Below, one piece after another: positions 1-5,594 of a DNA stretch of 5,594 bases. This DNA comes from Gemmatimonadota bacterium (GTDB lineage Bacteria; Gemmatimonadota; Gemmatimonadetes; Gemmatimonadales; Gemmatimonadaceae). The notes under the pieces are model-generated. The model had not been told where the DNA came from, made no database searches, and saw only the letters and a program-made list of their open reading frames with translations. Each line of letters begins with the position of its first letter. The stretch's first letter is position 1. The translations under genes were made by a program, and so were the position numbers. The stretch is from contig JAOUHR010000155.1 in assembly GCA_029884515.1 (NCBI GenBank), positions 1-5,594 of the forward strand. Reading direction: 5' to 3'.

Positions 1-151
1 TCATCCGGATGGAATTGATCCAGAGCGACCCCACCACGTCGGCCGAGGTGACCACCGACCCGGCCCACTCCGCGCTCGCCCCGGCGAGGAGGGTCCCGAC
101 GGCGAGGCCGACCCCGAGGGCGAGGAGCACCGCGACCGCGGGCCCCTTCAC
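1..151 (-). CDS. Dicarboxylate/amino acid:cation symporter (DAACS/SDF family), N-terminal fragment
   Basis: Only the first 50 codons are inside the window; the gene continues past the left edge. Seen: a GTG start, a short basic N-terminus (MKGPAV), a hydrophobic helix at about residues 5-25, a short polar stretch (ASAEWAGSVVTSADVV), then GSLWINSIRM at residues 41-50. Family knowledge: sodium- or proton-coupled dicarboxylate/glutamate symporters (GltP/DctA, TC 2.A.23) begin with TM1, a loop, then a G-x-L-x-x-x-x-I/L-R/K-M motif leading into an I-P-L-V segment in TM2, which this matches. The protein would import C4-dicarboxylates or acidic amino acids across the inner membrane; the substrate cannot be told from this piece. 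The GTG was chosen because a GAGG lies 8 nt upstream and an in-frame TGA sits a few codons further up. It starts 47 bp after the stop of the DUF2231-TPR gene on the same strand, so co-transcription is possible. Confidence 0.72.
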   Translation of the reverse strand, partial: MKGPAVAVLLALGVGLAVGTLLAGASAEWAGSVVTSADVVGSLWINSIRM

Positions 152-159
152 GACGGATG

Positions 160-163
160 CCTC
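160..163 (-). promoter_or_regulatory. Ribosome binding site of the symporter gene
   Basis: GAGG on the minus strand ends 8 nt before the GTG at 151. It is the only Shine-Dalgarno-like element near this start, and it supports GTG over the nearby ATG at 165, whose frame stops after five codons. Confidence 0.4.
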
Positions 164-198
164 ATGCGACTCGGCTCAGGCGTCTCGCCGCCGCACGT

Positions 199-1047
199 CT
201 AGCGCGGCGTCAGCGAATCGAGCCGGGCCTTGAGCCGCGCGTTCTGCGGGAACGCCTCCACCACGGGCGCGAGGACCGCGCGCGCACTGTCGGGCATTGC
301 CATCGCCATGAAGATGTCGGCGATGAGCGAGGCCTTGCGCGTCGCGAACCGGGCGACCGTGGGATCCACGTCCACCGATCGCGCCTTCGCCAGCGCCGCG
401 GGGAGATCCTTGCTGTCACGCAGCAGCGACTCCGCCAGGAGGAACTGGACGGTGGTGTCCGCAGGTGCGCGCGCGGCCAACTCGGTGGTGAGGCGCGCGG
501 CCGCCGCCGCGTTGCCCGCCTTGCGGTCCGCCTGCGCCTGGTTGAACAGTCCGGCGACCAGGAGGCGCTCGACGTCTGCCGGGTCGGCCGTACGCAAGCC
601 GGGGCCGCCCGCGTAGGAGTAGACCAGCTCGCCGCCGTGCTCCGCGGCCTCATAGAGATAGAAGCAGCCGACGAGTCCCACCACGGCGGAGCCGGCCAGC
701 GCCAACCTCACGTACTTCGCGGCTGCCGCGCGCGTGGCCATCCCGAGCGCCAGGAGCTCGAGCACGAGCACGCCGAAGAAGATGTTCCGGGTGAGGATGC
801 CGAGCTCCTCGTGCTCCATGACCATCGCGCGCACGCCCGGGATCCGCTCGACCGGACCGTGCGCGTCGACGCCACTCTTGACCGCGACGACGGCAGCGAT
901 GGTGCCCAGGATCAGGAGTGTCGTGGCGGAGGGAGAGGTCCACTTCATCTTGCCCGAGAGCGAGATGATGCGCAGGGCGACGCCGAGGAGGAGGAGGGCG
1001 ACGGCGAAGTGGATCACCTGCGGATGGTTGGCGGCGAGGTTGGGCAT
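199..1047 (-). CDS. DUF2231 membrane protein with C-terminal TPR-like domain
   Basis: 282 aa. Residues 1-150 look like a DUF2231 four-helix membrane domain. The N-terminal NHPQVIHF (His8, His13) leads into TM1 at about 12-30, with further hydrophobic segments at about 42-57, 86-103 and 113-131. A loop carries DAHGPVERIPG (His63) and MEHEELG (His79). The domain closes with EHGGELVYSYAGG (136-148), like the family's usual G-x-x-LVY ending. Family knowledge: DUF2231 has conserved histidines and often sits near cytochromes or redox proteins, so heme or metal binding is suspected but unproven. Residues about 155-282 are soluble, Ala-rich helical pairs (for example NQAQADRKAGNAAAAARL, then a later PDSARAVLAPVVEAFPQN) typical of TPR-type scaffolds. 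The ATG at 1047 fits because the HP-x-x-x-HF motif lies only seven residues in. There is no Shine-Dalgarno sequence; a TAGACT box 9 nt upstream suggests a leaderless mRNA. The domain calls are strong; the function is unknown. Confidence 0.85.
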   Translation of the reverse strand: MPNLAANHPQVIHFAVALLLLGVALRIISLSGKMKWTSPSATTLLILGTIAAVVAVKSGVDAHGPVERIPGVRAMVMEHEELGILTRNIFFGVLVLELLALGMATRAAAAKYVRLALAGSAVVGLVGCFYLYEAAEHGGELVYSYAGGPGLRTADPADVERLLVAGLFNQAQADRKAGNAAAAARLTTELAARAPADTTVQFLLAESLLRDSKDLPAALAKARSVDVDPTVARFATRKASLIADIFMAMAMPDSARAVLAPVVEAFPQNARLKARLDSLTPR

Positions 1048-1056
1048 AGGTGGGAT

Positions 1057-1084
1057 AGTCTATGGGGGTTGGCCAGGAGTTCGA
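1057..1084 (-). promoter_or_regulatory. Candidate promoter for the DUF2231-TPR gene, possibly giving a leaderless transcript
   Basis: On the minus strand a TAGACT (-10-like) lies at 1062-1057, with a weak TCGAAC (3 of 6 to TTGACA) at 1084-1079 and a 16 nt spacer. The -10-like box ends 9 nt before the ATG at 1047, so transcription starting about 7 nt downstream would begin at or within 2-3 nt of the start codon. No Shine-Dalgarno-like purine run precedes this ATG, which agrees with leaderless translation. The -35 is poor, so this rests mainly on the -10 box and its position. Confidence 0.3.
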
Positions 1085-1099
1085 TAGAGGGGATTCGCA

Positions 1100-1355
1100 C
1101 CGCCGGAGTTCCCGGCGCAGCAGGTCGAGGAGTTCGCTGGTCTTCCACGACCTGGCGATGCAGGGCGCCCCCTTGGAACGCGTGCCGACGTCGTAGCGTT
1201 CGGAAGGGCCGCTGGTGAACACCAGTCGGACCGAACATCAGAAGCTCACGGATCTTGGCTGCGCCCTGCCGCGCGGCGTCCGGGATCTGCCTGGGGAGGA
1301 TCGTGACGACCGCGAACGAGAGGCTGAAGGGTGCATCGCGCCGGGCCTGCGTGGT
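1100..1355 (-). pseudogene. Frameshifted, truncated response-regulator receiver (REC) domain remnant
   Basis: The 333-bp stretch 1048-1380 between two genes contains no intact CDS, but two minus-strand segments have coding-like, strongly GC-rich third positions. Segment 1 (1355-1227) reads DAPFSLSFAVVTILP, then about 17 residues ending in AAKIRELLMFGP. Segment 2 (1225-1100) reads LVFTSGPSERYDVG, then GAPCIARSWKTSELLDLL and RRELRR. Skipping one base at 1226 joins them into IRELLMFGP-LVFTSG, with the spacing expected between helix 3 and strand 4 of a receiver domain. GAPCIARSW then resembles strand 5 (usually K-P-W/F), and TSELLDLLRREL resembles helix 5. The expected phospho-acceptor region reads AVVTILP rather than V-D-x-x-L-P, so the Asp is missing, and the usual Lys-Pro is Arg-Ser. 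A TGA at 1358-1356 leaves no room for the first strands and acidic pocket. There is no start codon for segment 1 and no nearby stop for segment 2. It could instead be chance coding-like sequence; I favour a dead gene. Confidence 0.4.
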
Positions 1356-1380
1356 TCAACGTACGCCGCGCGGTCGATGT

Positions 1381-2976
1381 TCAGCGCTCGGGCGGTCGCT
1401 TCCCCGGGCTCGGTGCCGTCGCCTCCAAGGGACGCGTCGTCGAGATCTTGGTGCCGGCGATCGTGGCGGAGATCCGCGCTCCGGTCCGTCGTCCGACGGG
1501 CGGCGTCCAGACCGCCTGTGCGAACCCCGTGGAGTCCGTCACGAGGCGCGTGGCACTCAGGCTGCCGATGCTCGCCGCGAGCGCCACGGCCGTCGCCTCC
1601 ACCGCGTTCCCGTGTGCGTCCCTCACGCGCACGTCGAGCCGCACGGTGCCGTCCTTCGCGGGGCGCGCCGAGGTCAACGCGAGCGCCGCCGCATTCGCAG
1701 CGCGCGCCTGAGCGGTGATGGTCCGAGCGGGGGTGTAGCGCGGATGTCCGACCTGGAGGAGCAGGCGCTGGGTGCCTGCGCGGTTCCCGAGCGTCCAGCG
1801 TGCCTCGGCGTTGCCGAGCGAGTCCGTGCGGGCGTCACCCACGACGCCCCCGCCATCGGGCGTGCTCCACGAGAGGCGGACGGCGACCAGCGCCGTGCCC
1901 GTGGAGTCGGCGACGCGCACGCGCACCGGATCGACGAGCGGGAGTGCAGCGGTGCCGTGCACGTCGGCGTCGAGCACCTCCACGCGGGCGTCGCCGGGAC
2001 GGGGATCCGCATCGGCCCGGATCGTGAACGCGCTGTCCACGAGCGGGATCCGCGCGAGCAGGCGCTGCGTGCCGGCGCGGCGCCCGAGGGTCCACGTCAC
2101 GCGAACGCGTCCGCGCGGGTCCGTGGTCGCCGCCGCGGTCGAGAGTGTGCCTTCGCCGTCCTCGGTCGCGACCTCCACGCCCACGCCGGGCACCGGCTGC
2201 CCGGTGCGAGTGCGCACCTGCAGCACGAGCGGCTCGGGAAGGGCGCGTCCCGCGAGGGCCCGCTGGCCGTCCCCGCGTTCCGCGACCAGCACCGACGGCG
2301 TCAGCATCACCTCGACGCGGACACTCGTCTCCAACTCACCGGCCGTCGCCGTGAGCGTCGCTCGTCCCGGCGCCAGCGCGACCGCCAGGCCACCGCTGTC
2401 CACGCGGACCACCTGCGCGTCAGTGGACCGCCAGCGCGGGACCGGCACCGGCAGCGGGTGATCGCGTGCGTCGAGCACCGTCGCGACGAGGCGGAGGGAA
2501 TCGCCGTCGGCGAGCCGGCGCGCGCTGTCGCCGGCGACCCTGATCTGCACGGGCGTGGGTCGGACGAGGATCGCGATCCGGGCGGTGACCTCCCAAACGT
2601 GCACCTCGACGATCGCGCGGCCCGCGGCGCGCGCGACGATCACACCGGTGGAGTCCACGGCGGCGACGGTGCTGTCGCTGCTCCGCCATTCGAGTGTCGC
2701 CCCCGCGAGCGTCGCCCCGCGGGCATCGGTCACGGTCGCGGTGACGAGGGCGGTATCCCCGATCGCGCGTAGCGTGTCGCTCCGGGGCGCCAGCACGATC
2801 CGGCGGGCCGCCCGGTCCGCGTAGCTCGGATCGAAGAGGCCAAGCCAGGGGGAGAGGCCGAGGTTCCGGGCGTTCACCATCAACGCCATCAGCGCGGCGA
2901 GCGTCGTGATGATGCCGGTGACCCACTTGCGCGCGTTGCTGACCACACCGCTGGCAGCGGCGACCTGGCGCTTCAT
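1381..2976 (-). CDS. Membrane-anchored protein with five tandem Ig-like (Big_2/Big_1-type) domains
   Basis: 531 aa from the ATG at 2976. A short basic N-terminus (MKRQ, then NARKW) precedes one hydrophobic helix at about residues 20-34 (GIITTLAALMALMV), giving N-in/C-out topology with almost the whole protein outside the inner membrane. Then come Ig-like beta domains. D1 (about 59-137) and D2 (about 140-224) have the Big_2 pattern: opening L-x-x-GD, WRSSD/WRSTD, V-x-x-VDS-x-G and an AGRA/PGRA-T close. D3 (225-324), D4 (325-424) and D5 (427-521) resemble Big_1/filamin-like domains with TD-x-x-G-x-x-x-x-x-WT. D3 and D4 share WTLG-R/N-RAGTQRLL exactly 99 residues apart. No catalytic domain, LPXTG or secretion tail is visible; the C-terminus is Pro/Arg-rich. 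Such proteins usually act in adhesion or as envelope spacers; the role here is unknown. The frame also allows an ATG at 3033 (550 aa, Pro-rich extension). Neither start has a clear Shine-Dalgarno sequence; 2976 is preferred because it gives a normal charged n-region. Confidence 0.8.
   Translation of the reverse strand: MKRQVAAASGVVSNARKWVTGIITTLAALMALMVNARNLGLSPWLGLFDPSYADRAARRIVLAPRSDTLRAIGDTALVTATVTDARGATLAGATLEWRSSDSTVAAVDSTGVIVARAAGRAIVEVHVWEVTARIAILVRPTPVQIRVAGDSARRLADGDSLRLVATVLDARDHPLPVPVPRWRSTDAQVVRVDSGGLAVALAPGRATLTATAGELETSVRVEVMLTPSVLVAERGDGQRALAGRALPEPLVLQVRTRTGQPVPGVGVEVATEDGEGTLSTAAATTDPRGRVRVTWTLGRRAGTQRLLARIPLVDSAFTIRADADPRPGDARVEVLDADVHGTAALPLVDPVRVRVADSTGTALVAVRLSWSTPDGGGVVGDARTDSLGNAEARWTLGNRAGTQRLLLQVGHPRYTPARTITAQARAANAAALALTSARPAKDGTVRLDVRVRDAHGNAVEATAVALAASIGSLSATRLVTDSTGFAQAVWTPPVGRRTGARISATIAGTKISTTRPLEATAPSPGKRPPER
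1761..2094 (-). repeat. Intragenic direct repeat linking Ig-like domains D3 and D4
   Basis: The 37-bp units at 1761-1797 and 2058-2094 match at 32 of 37 positions and are exactly 297 bp apart. Both encode WTLG-x-RAGTQRLL. A weaker third equivalent lies in D5 (VWTPPVGRRTGARI). This is a duplicated domain module inside one gene, not a mobile repeat. Confidence 0.7.
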
Positions 2977-3061
2977 CGGCGGTCCGGGAGCGGGATAGGG
3001 AAGGGGCGGGCGCGCCCACTCCCGGACGATCATCCCAGCGGGTCCGGCGACGATGGCTCAC

Positions 3062-3072
3062 GATGTGACATC
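3062..3072. repeat. 11-bp perfect dyad in the spacer upstream of the Ig-like gene
   Basis: GATGT-G-ACATC is a perfect inverted repeat around one base. It lies 29 bp upstream of the longer possible start (3033) and 86 bp upstream of the preferred start (2976) of the Ig-like gene. It could be a small operator half-site pair. The rest of the 220-bp spacer 2977-3196 shows no convincing promoter or U-tract terminator. An 8-bp palindrome (GACCGGTC, 3191-3198) straddles the ketosynthase stop codon. Confidence 0.2.
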
Positions 3073-3196
3073 CGACTGAGGTGCCCGCGGCATCTGCCTG
3101 TGATGTCCCGATCCTTCTCGAACACCGCTTGGAGGACAGGCGGCGATGATCTCGGCGTCGTTCACCGTGCCCGCCCTGGCGCCCTGATCGGACCGG

Positions 3197-4441
3197 TCAG
3201 TCGTGGCGGCGGAAGACGAGGCAGGCGTTGATGCCGCCGAATCCGAACGAGTTGGAGATGGCGACCTCCACTGCCATCGCGCGGCCGTCGGCGGGGACGT
3301 GATCGAGGTCGCACCGGGAGTCAGGGGTGACGAGGTTGAGCGTTGGGGGCACCCAGCGGCGCGAAATGGCCATCGCGCAGATGGCGGCCTCCCACGCGCC
3401 CGTCGCTCCGAGGGCGTGCCCGTGATAGCCCTTGGTGCCGCTGACCGGGACGGCGTCCGCGTGTGGCCCGAGCGCCGTCCGGATCGCTGCCGTCTCGGCC
3501 GTATCGTTCAGGGGCGTGGAGCTGGCGTGGGCGTTCACGTACTCGATCTCGCCGGGTACGAGGTGGGCGTCCTCGATCGCGAGCCGCATCGCGCGGGCCG
3601 CCTCGCGTCCATCCGCGTGCGGCGCGGTCATGTGGTGCCCGTCATTCGTCGTGCCGTAGCCGAGGATCTCGGCGAGGATCGGCGCGCCGCGCGCGACGGC
3701 CCGCTCGCGCTCCTCCAGGACGAGCACCGTCGCGCCCTCCGCCATCACGAAGCCATCGCGATCGACGTCGAAGGGACGGGAGGCCGTCGCGGGGGCATCG
3801 TTCCGCGTGCTCATCGCGCGGATGAGCGCGAACGCGCCGAAACAGAGCGGTGAGAGCGGCGCCTCCGCCCCGCCCGCCAGCATCACGTCGGCGTAGCCGG
3901 CGCGGATCTGCCGCGCCGCGTCGCCGATCGCCATGCTGCCGGAGGCACAACTCATCGCGTTGGTGGTGTTCGGGCCCGTGAGCCCGAACTCGATCGCGAT
4001 GTTGCAGCTGGCCGCGCCGCCGAACACGGCGAGGGCGAGCATCGGATCCACCGCCCGGAGGCCGGCCGCCTGATACTGCCCGTGCTGCAGTTCAGCGTAT
4101 CCCAGCCCGCCGAGGGCAGTGCCCATGGACGCGCCGACGCGGGAGCGCTCCTCGACGGCCAGTTCCAGCGCGGCGTCCGCGATCGCCAGGGAGGACGCGG
4201 CGACCACGAAGTGGCCGAAGCGATCGAGGCGCTTGACGCGCTTGGCCTCCATGTGGTCCCCGGGCACGAAGTCGTCCACCTGCGCGGCGACGTGCGTGCG
4301 GAACGGCGAGGGGTCGAACCGCGTGATGGTCCGCACGGCGGAACGTTTCGCGTGCAACCCGTCCCAGAGCGCCTCGCGCCCGATCCCGATCGGCGTGACC
4401 GCGCCGATGCCCGTGATGACGACGCGCCTCGGCGTCGTCAT
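3197..4441 (-). CDS. fabF: Beta-ketoacyl-ACP synthase II (FabF-type ketosynthase)
   Basis: 414 aa, the normal length for KAS II. It catalyses decarboxylative Claisen condensation of malonyl-ACP with an acyl chain held on the active-site Cys, in the cytoplasm. Seen in order: the N-terminal RRVVITGIGAVTPIG (5-19), nucleophile Cys165 in AMSCASGSMAI, RPFDVDRDGFVMAEGA (222-237), His305 in VNAHASSTPLND, Lys337 and His342 in GTKGYHGHALGATGA, and the C-terminal SNSFGFGGINACLVF (396-410) with the Phe/Gly-rich gatekeeper loop. The Cys-His-His triad and Lys are intact, so this is a catalytic KS and not a chain-length factor (which lacks the Cys). The motif is TKGYHGH where E. coli FabF has TKSMTGH, so it belongs to a divergent FabF-like branch. 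Its ATG overlaps the stop of the SRPBCC gene (ATGA) and no Shine-Dalgarno sequence is evident, indicating translational coupling. Its place after a cyclase-fold protein and a flavoprotein suggests specialised polyketide or lipid synthesis rather than housekeeping FASII; that is inference. Confidence 0.93.
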   Translation of the reverse strand: MTTPRRVVITGIGAVTPIGIGREALWDGLHAKRSAVRTITRFDPSPFRTHVAAQVDDFVPGDHMEAKRVKRLDRFGHFVVAASSLAIADAALELAVEERSRVGASMGTALGGLGYAELQHGQYQAAGLRAVDPMLALAVFGGAASCNIAIEFGLTGPNTTNAMSCASGSMAIGDAARQIRAGYADVMLAGGAEAPLSPLCFGAFALIRAMSTRNDAPATASRPFDVDRDGFVMAEGATVLVLEERERAVARGAPILAEILGYGTTNDGHHMTAPHADGREAARAMRLAIEDAHLVPGEIEYVNAHASSTPLNDTAETAAIRTALGPHADAVPVSGTKGYHGHALGATGAWEAAICAMAISRRWVPPTLNLVTPDSRCDLDHVPADGRAMAVEVAISNSFGFGGINACLVFRRHD

Positions 4442-4962
4442 GAGGCCGGCCCCGGGGACCGGCGCTCCGCGGCGCGCACGAGCCCCGCGATCGTCCTCGT
4501 GGCGATCCCATGCACGAAGACGGGGCCGATCACCGCGAGCGCGGCGAACGGCCCGATGAGCGGCCAGCGCGGGCCGTCCCACACGTGGAGGAGCGTGATG
4601 TCCGTCCCACCAAGCGGCACCGCCTGCGGGGCGAACGCCCAATCCACGTCCATCCCGGTCGTGACGCCGCCGATGTGGCGGAACCGGACCGCGGGTCGCG
4701 CGTGATCCACCTCCATCAGCGAGCGCCAGAAGGTCGGCCAGCCCAGGGGCCCGAACGGACGGTTGGCCGACATCTCCACGATCCCTCCACCTGATCCGTC
4801 GCGCTCGACCATGCGCACCCAGCGGTAGTGCGGCAGGAGCGCGGGCCACGCCTCGACGTCCCGCACGACGTCGAAGACGGTGGCCACCGGAGCGGCGGTG
4901 CTCGCGAGGTCGCGCGTCACCATGCGCCGGCCCGTCGGCATCGCCCCGAGGTGTGTGCTCAC
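4438..4962 (-). CDS. SRPBCC-family polyketide cyclase/aromatase-like protein
   Basis: 174 aa from the GTG at 4962. One SRPBCC (START-like) domain fills the protein. It opens with a strand and then APVATVFDVVRDVEAWPALLP (25-45), the typical helix-1 V-x-D-V-E-x-W-P signature of polyketide cyclase / coenzyme Q-binding (COQ10-type) proteins. HYRWVRMVER follows, then RFRHIGGVTTGMDVDWAF (93-110) and LLHVW. A C-terminal amphipathic helix (HGIATRTIAGLVRAAERR, 151-168) closes the ligand cavity. The fold binds hydrophobic ligands; relatives include aromatases/cyclases acting on poly-beta-keto chains, but no catalytic residue can be assigned here. The start overlaps the flavoprotein stop as GTGA, and the stop overlaps the ketosynthase start as ATGA, so all three are probably made in fixed ratio. 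Other in-frame starts are ATG at 4941 (167 aa) and ATG at 4923; GTG is preferred for the coupling. A hydroxylated or reduced polyketide or quinone ligand is plausible but not shown. Confidence 0.8.
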   Translation of the reverse strand: MSTHLGAMPTGRRMVTRDLASTAAPVATVFDVVRDVEAWPALLPHYRWVRMVERDGSGGGIVEMSANRPFGPLGWPTFWRSLMEVDHARPAVRFRHIGGVTTGMDVDWAFAPQAVPLGGTDITLLHVWDGPRWPLIGPFAALAVIGPVFVHGIATRTIAGLVRAAERRSPGPAS

Positions 4963-5594
4963 CGCGGCACGGGGCGCATCAGGGCGAGGAGGAACCGCGT
5001 CCGGAGCACCTCGCTGGCCGGCACGAAGTCGCCGGTGACGCCGATCAGGAGGTCGGACATGTCCCGTCGACGCTTGAGGACGCGCGCCGCCTGATCCAGC
5101 AGGAGCGGACTGGCGACCGCCAGCCCGACCAGCTTCTCGACGATCCGCTTTCCACGGAACTCGCGGTGCTGCACGCGCGCGTAGGTCGCCAGCGCCCGAT
5201 CCGCGGCGCGCGCGTCCCCGGCACGTGTCGCCTCCGCGACGAACGGCATGGCGAGTTCGCCGCCGCGCAACGCGGCATAGACGCCCTCCCCGGTGAAGGG
5301 GTCGAAGAAGTCGGCGGCGTCGCCGACGAGCACGGCACCCGGCGCCCAGGCGCGCCGCGCGTGCGATGCGAACGGCCCGGTGGTGAGCACGTCGCTGATT
5401 CGCGTGGCGCGCACGAAGCGCGGGGCGAGCTGCGGCTGCGCGTCGATCCACCCCTTGAGGAAGCGCGCGGCGCCGTGGCTCGCGGCGCGCGCAACGGCCG
5501 CGGGCACCACGAGGGCCACACTGGTGCGTCCCTGCCCGACGTCAGCCAGTCCGACGTATCCGTCGCGCGCCACATGCATCTCCCCATGGTCCCC
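4959..5594 (-). CDS. NAD(P)/FAD-dependent oxidoreductase (geranylgeranyl-reductase/PHBH-like), C-terminal part
   Basis: 211 residues are in the window and the frame is open at the right edge, so the N-terminal Rossmann FAD-binding GxGxxG half is missing; family members are about 380-420 aa. The visible part starts GDHGEMHVARDGYVGLADVG, the substrate-domain strands seen in geranylgeranyl-reductase-like flavoproteins. It then carries the second FAD motif, VLVGDAADFFDPFTGEGVYA (about 88-107), in which the GD Asp contacts the FAD ribose and P-F-T-G-E-G is the usual continuation. The C-terminal about 90 residues are helical and basic, ending LLALMRPVPR. Family knowledge: such enzymes hydroxylate, reduce or oxidise hydrophobic or aromatic substrates, and close homologues often neighbour type III polyketide synthases and methyltransferases. 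It is the first visible gene of the operon with the SRPBCC and ketosynthase genes; its TGA overlaps the next start codon by GTGA. Which reaction it performs, hydroxylation or double-bond reduction, cannot be decided from this half. Confidence 0.85.
   Translation of the reverse strand, partial: GDHGEMHVARDGYVGLADVGQGRTSVALVVPAAVARAASHGAARFLKGWIDAQPQLAPRFVRATRISDVLTTGPFASHARRAWAPGAVLVGDAADFFDPFTGEGVYAALRGGELAMPFVAEATRAGDARAADRALATYARVQHREFRGKRIVEKLVGLAVASPLLLDQAARVLKRRRDMSDLLIGVTGDFVPASEVLRTRFLLALMRPVPR

Noticed and set aside
157..1218. Long open plus-strand frame (353 codons) opposite the DUF2231-TPR gene
   Set aside because: It is very rich in Arg, Gly, Glu, Asp and His with no recognisable domain, the usual antisense shadow of a high-GC gene. 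The minus-strand frame has clear membrane and DUF2231 features.
1255..2772. Long open plus-strand frame (505 codons) opposite the Ig-like gene
   Set aside because: The composition is low-complexity Arg/Ala/Gly/His with no domain. The minus-strand frame gives repeated Ig-like modules, so this is a shadow.
3146..3187. Plus-strand 13-codon ORF with GGAGG 10 nt upstream of its ATG
   Set aside because: It has a good-looking Shine-Dalgarno sequence and a hydrophobic peptide, but it is far too short to separate from chance, there is no promoter, and every other gene is on the opposite strand.
3184..3200. Near-palindrome over the ketosynthase stop codon, considered as a terminator
   Set aside because: The stem would leave essentially no loop, there is a mismatch in the minus-strand RNA, and no U tract follows.
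4442..4849. Open extension of the ketosynthase frame upstream of 4441
   Set aside because: It lies wholly inside the SRPBCC gene and is Arg-rich without KS homology. The KS family N-terminus (RRVVITGIGAVTPIG) begins right after the ATG at 4441.
4963..5451. Open extension of the SRPBCC frame upstream of the GTG at 4962
   Set aside because: It overlaps the flavoprotein in another frame, has Arg/Ala shadow composition, and adds nothing expected before the SRPBCC domain.

Overview
This is a GC-rich (visibly about 70%) bacterial chromosomal segment in which every supported gene lies on the minus strand. Several things together suggest Gemmatimonadota or a similarly GC-rich soil or sediment lineage: a membrane-anchored tandem Ig-like protein, a DUF2231-TPR protein, a DAACS-type symporter, and a ketosynthase / SRPBCC / flavoprotein operon. 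This is inference from gene style, not from a marker gene. I saw no tRNA, rRNA, CRISPR array, insertion sequence or integrase.

Layout in transcription order (right to left). (i) 5594-3197 holds a tightly packed three-gene operon. It begins with the C-terminal half of an NAD(P)/FAD-dependent oxidoreductase (its N-terminus is beyond the right edge), followed by an SRPBCC polyketide-cyclase-like protein and a FabF-type beta-ketoacyl-ACP synthase. The genes overlap by GTGA and ATGA, which indicates translational coupling. A ketosynthase, a cyclase-fold protein and a flavoenzyme together suggest the tail of a polyketide or specialised-lipid pathway; the decisive genes would lie to the right of the window. 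(ii) 3196-2977 is a short spacer. (iii) 2976-1381 encodes a single-pass membrane protein whose large exported part is five tandem Ig-like domains, with no enzymatic domain visible. (iv) 1380-1048 has no intact gene. It holds what looks like a broken receiver (REC) domain: two reading frames joined by a one-base frameshift, lacking the N-terminal third and the phospho-acceptor aspartate. A possible promoter for the next gene lies at its left end. (v) 1047-199 encodes a DUF2231 membrane domain fused to a TPR-like helical tail. (vi) 151-1 is the first 50 codons of a dicarboxylate/amino acid:cation symporter running off the left edge.

Nothing here is a clear undescribed defence or mobile system. 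The points most worth a second look are the coupled ketosynthase operon, the frameshifted receiver remnant, and the DUF2231-TPR architecture with its apparently leaderless start.
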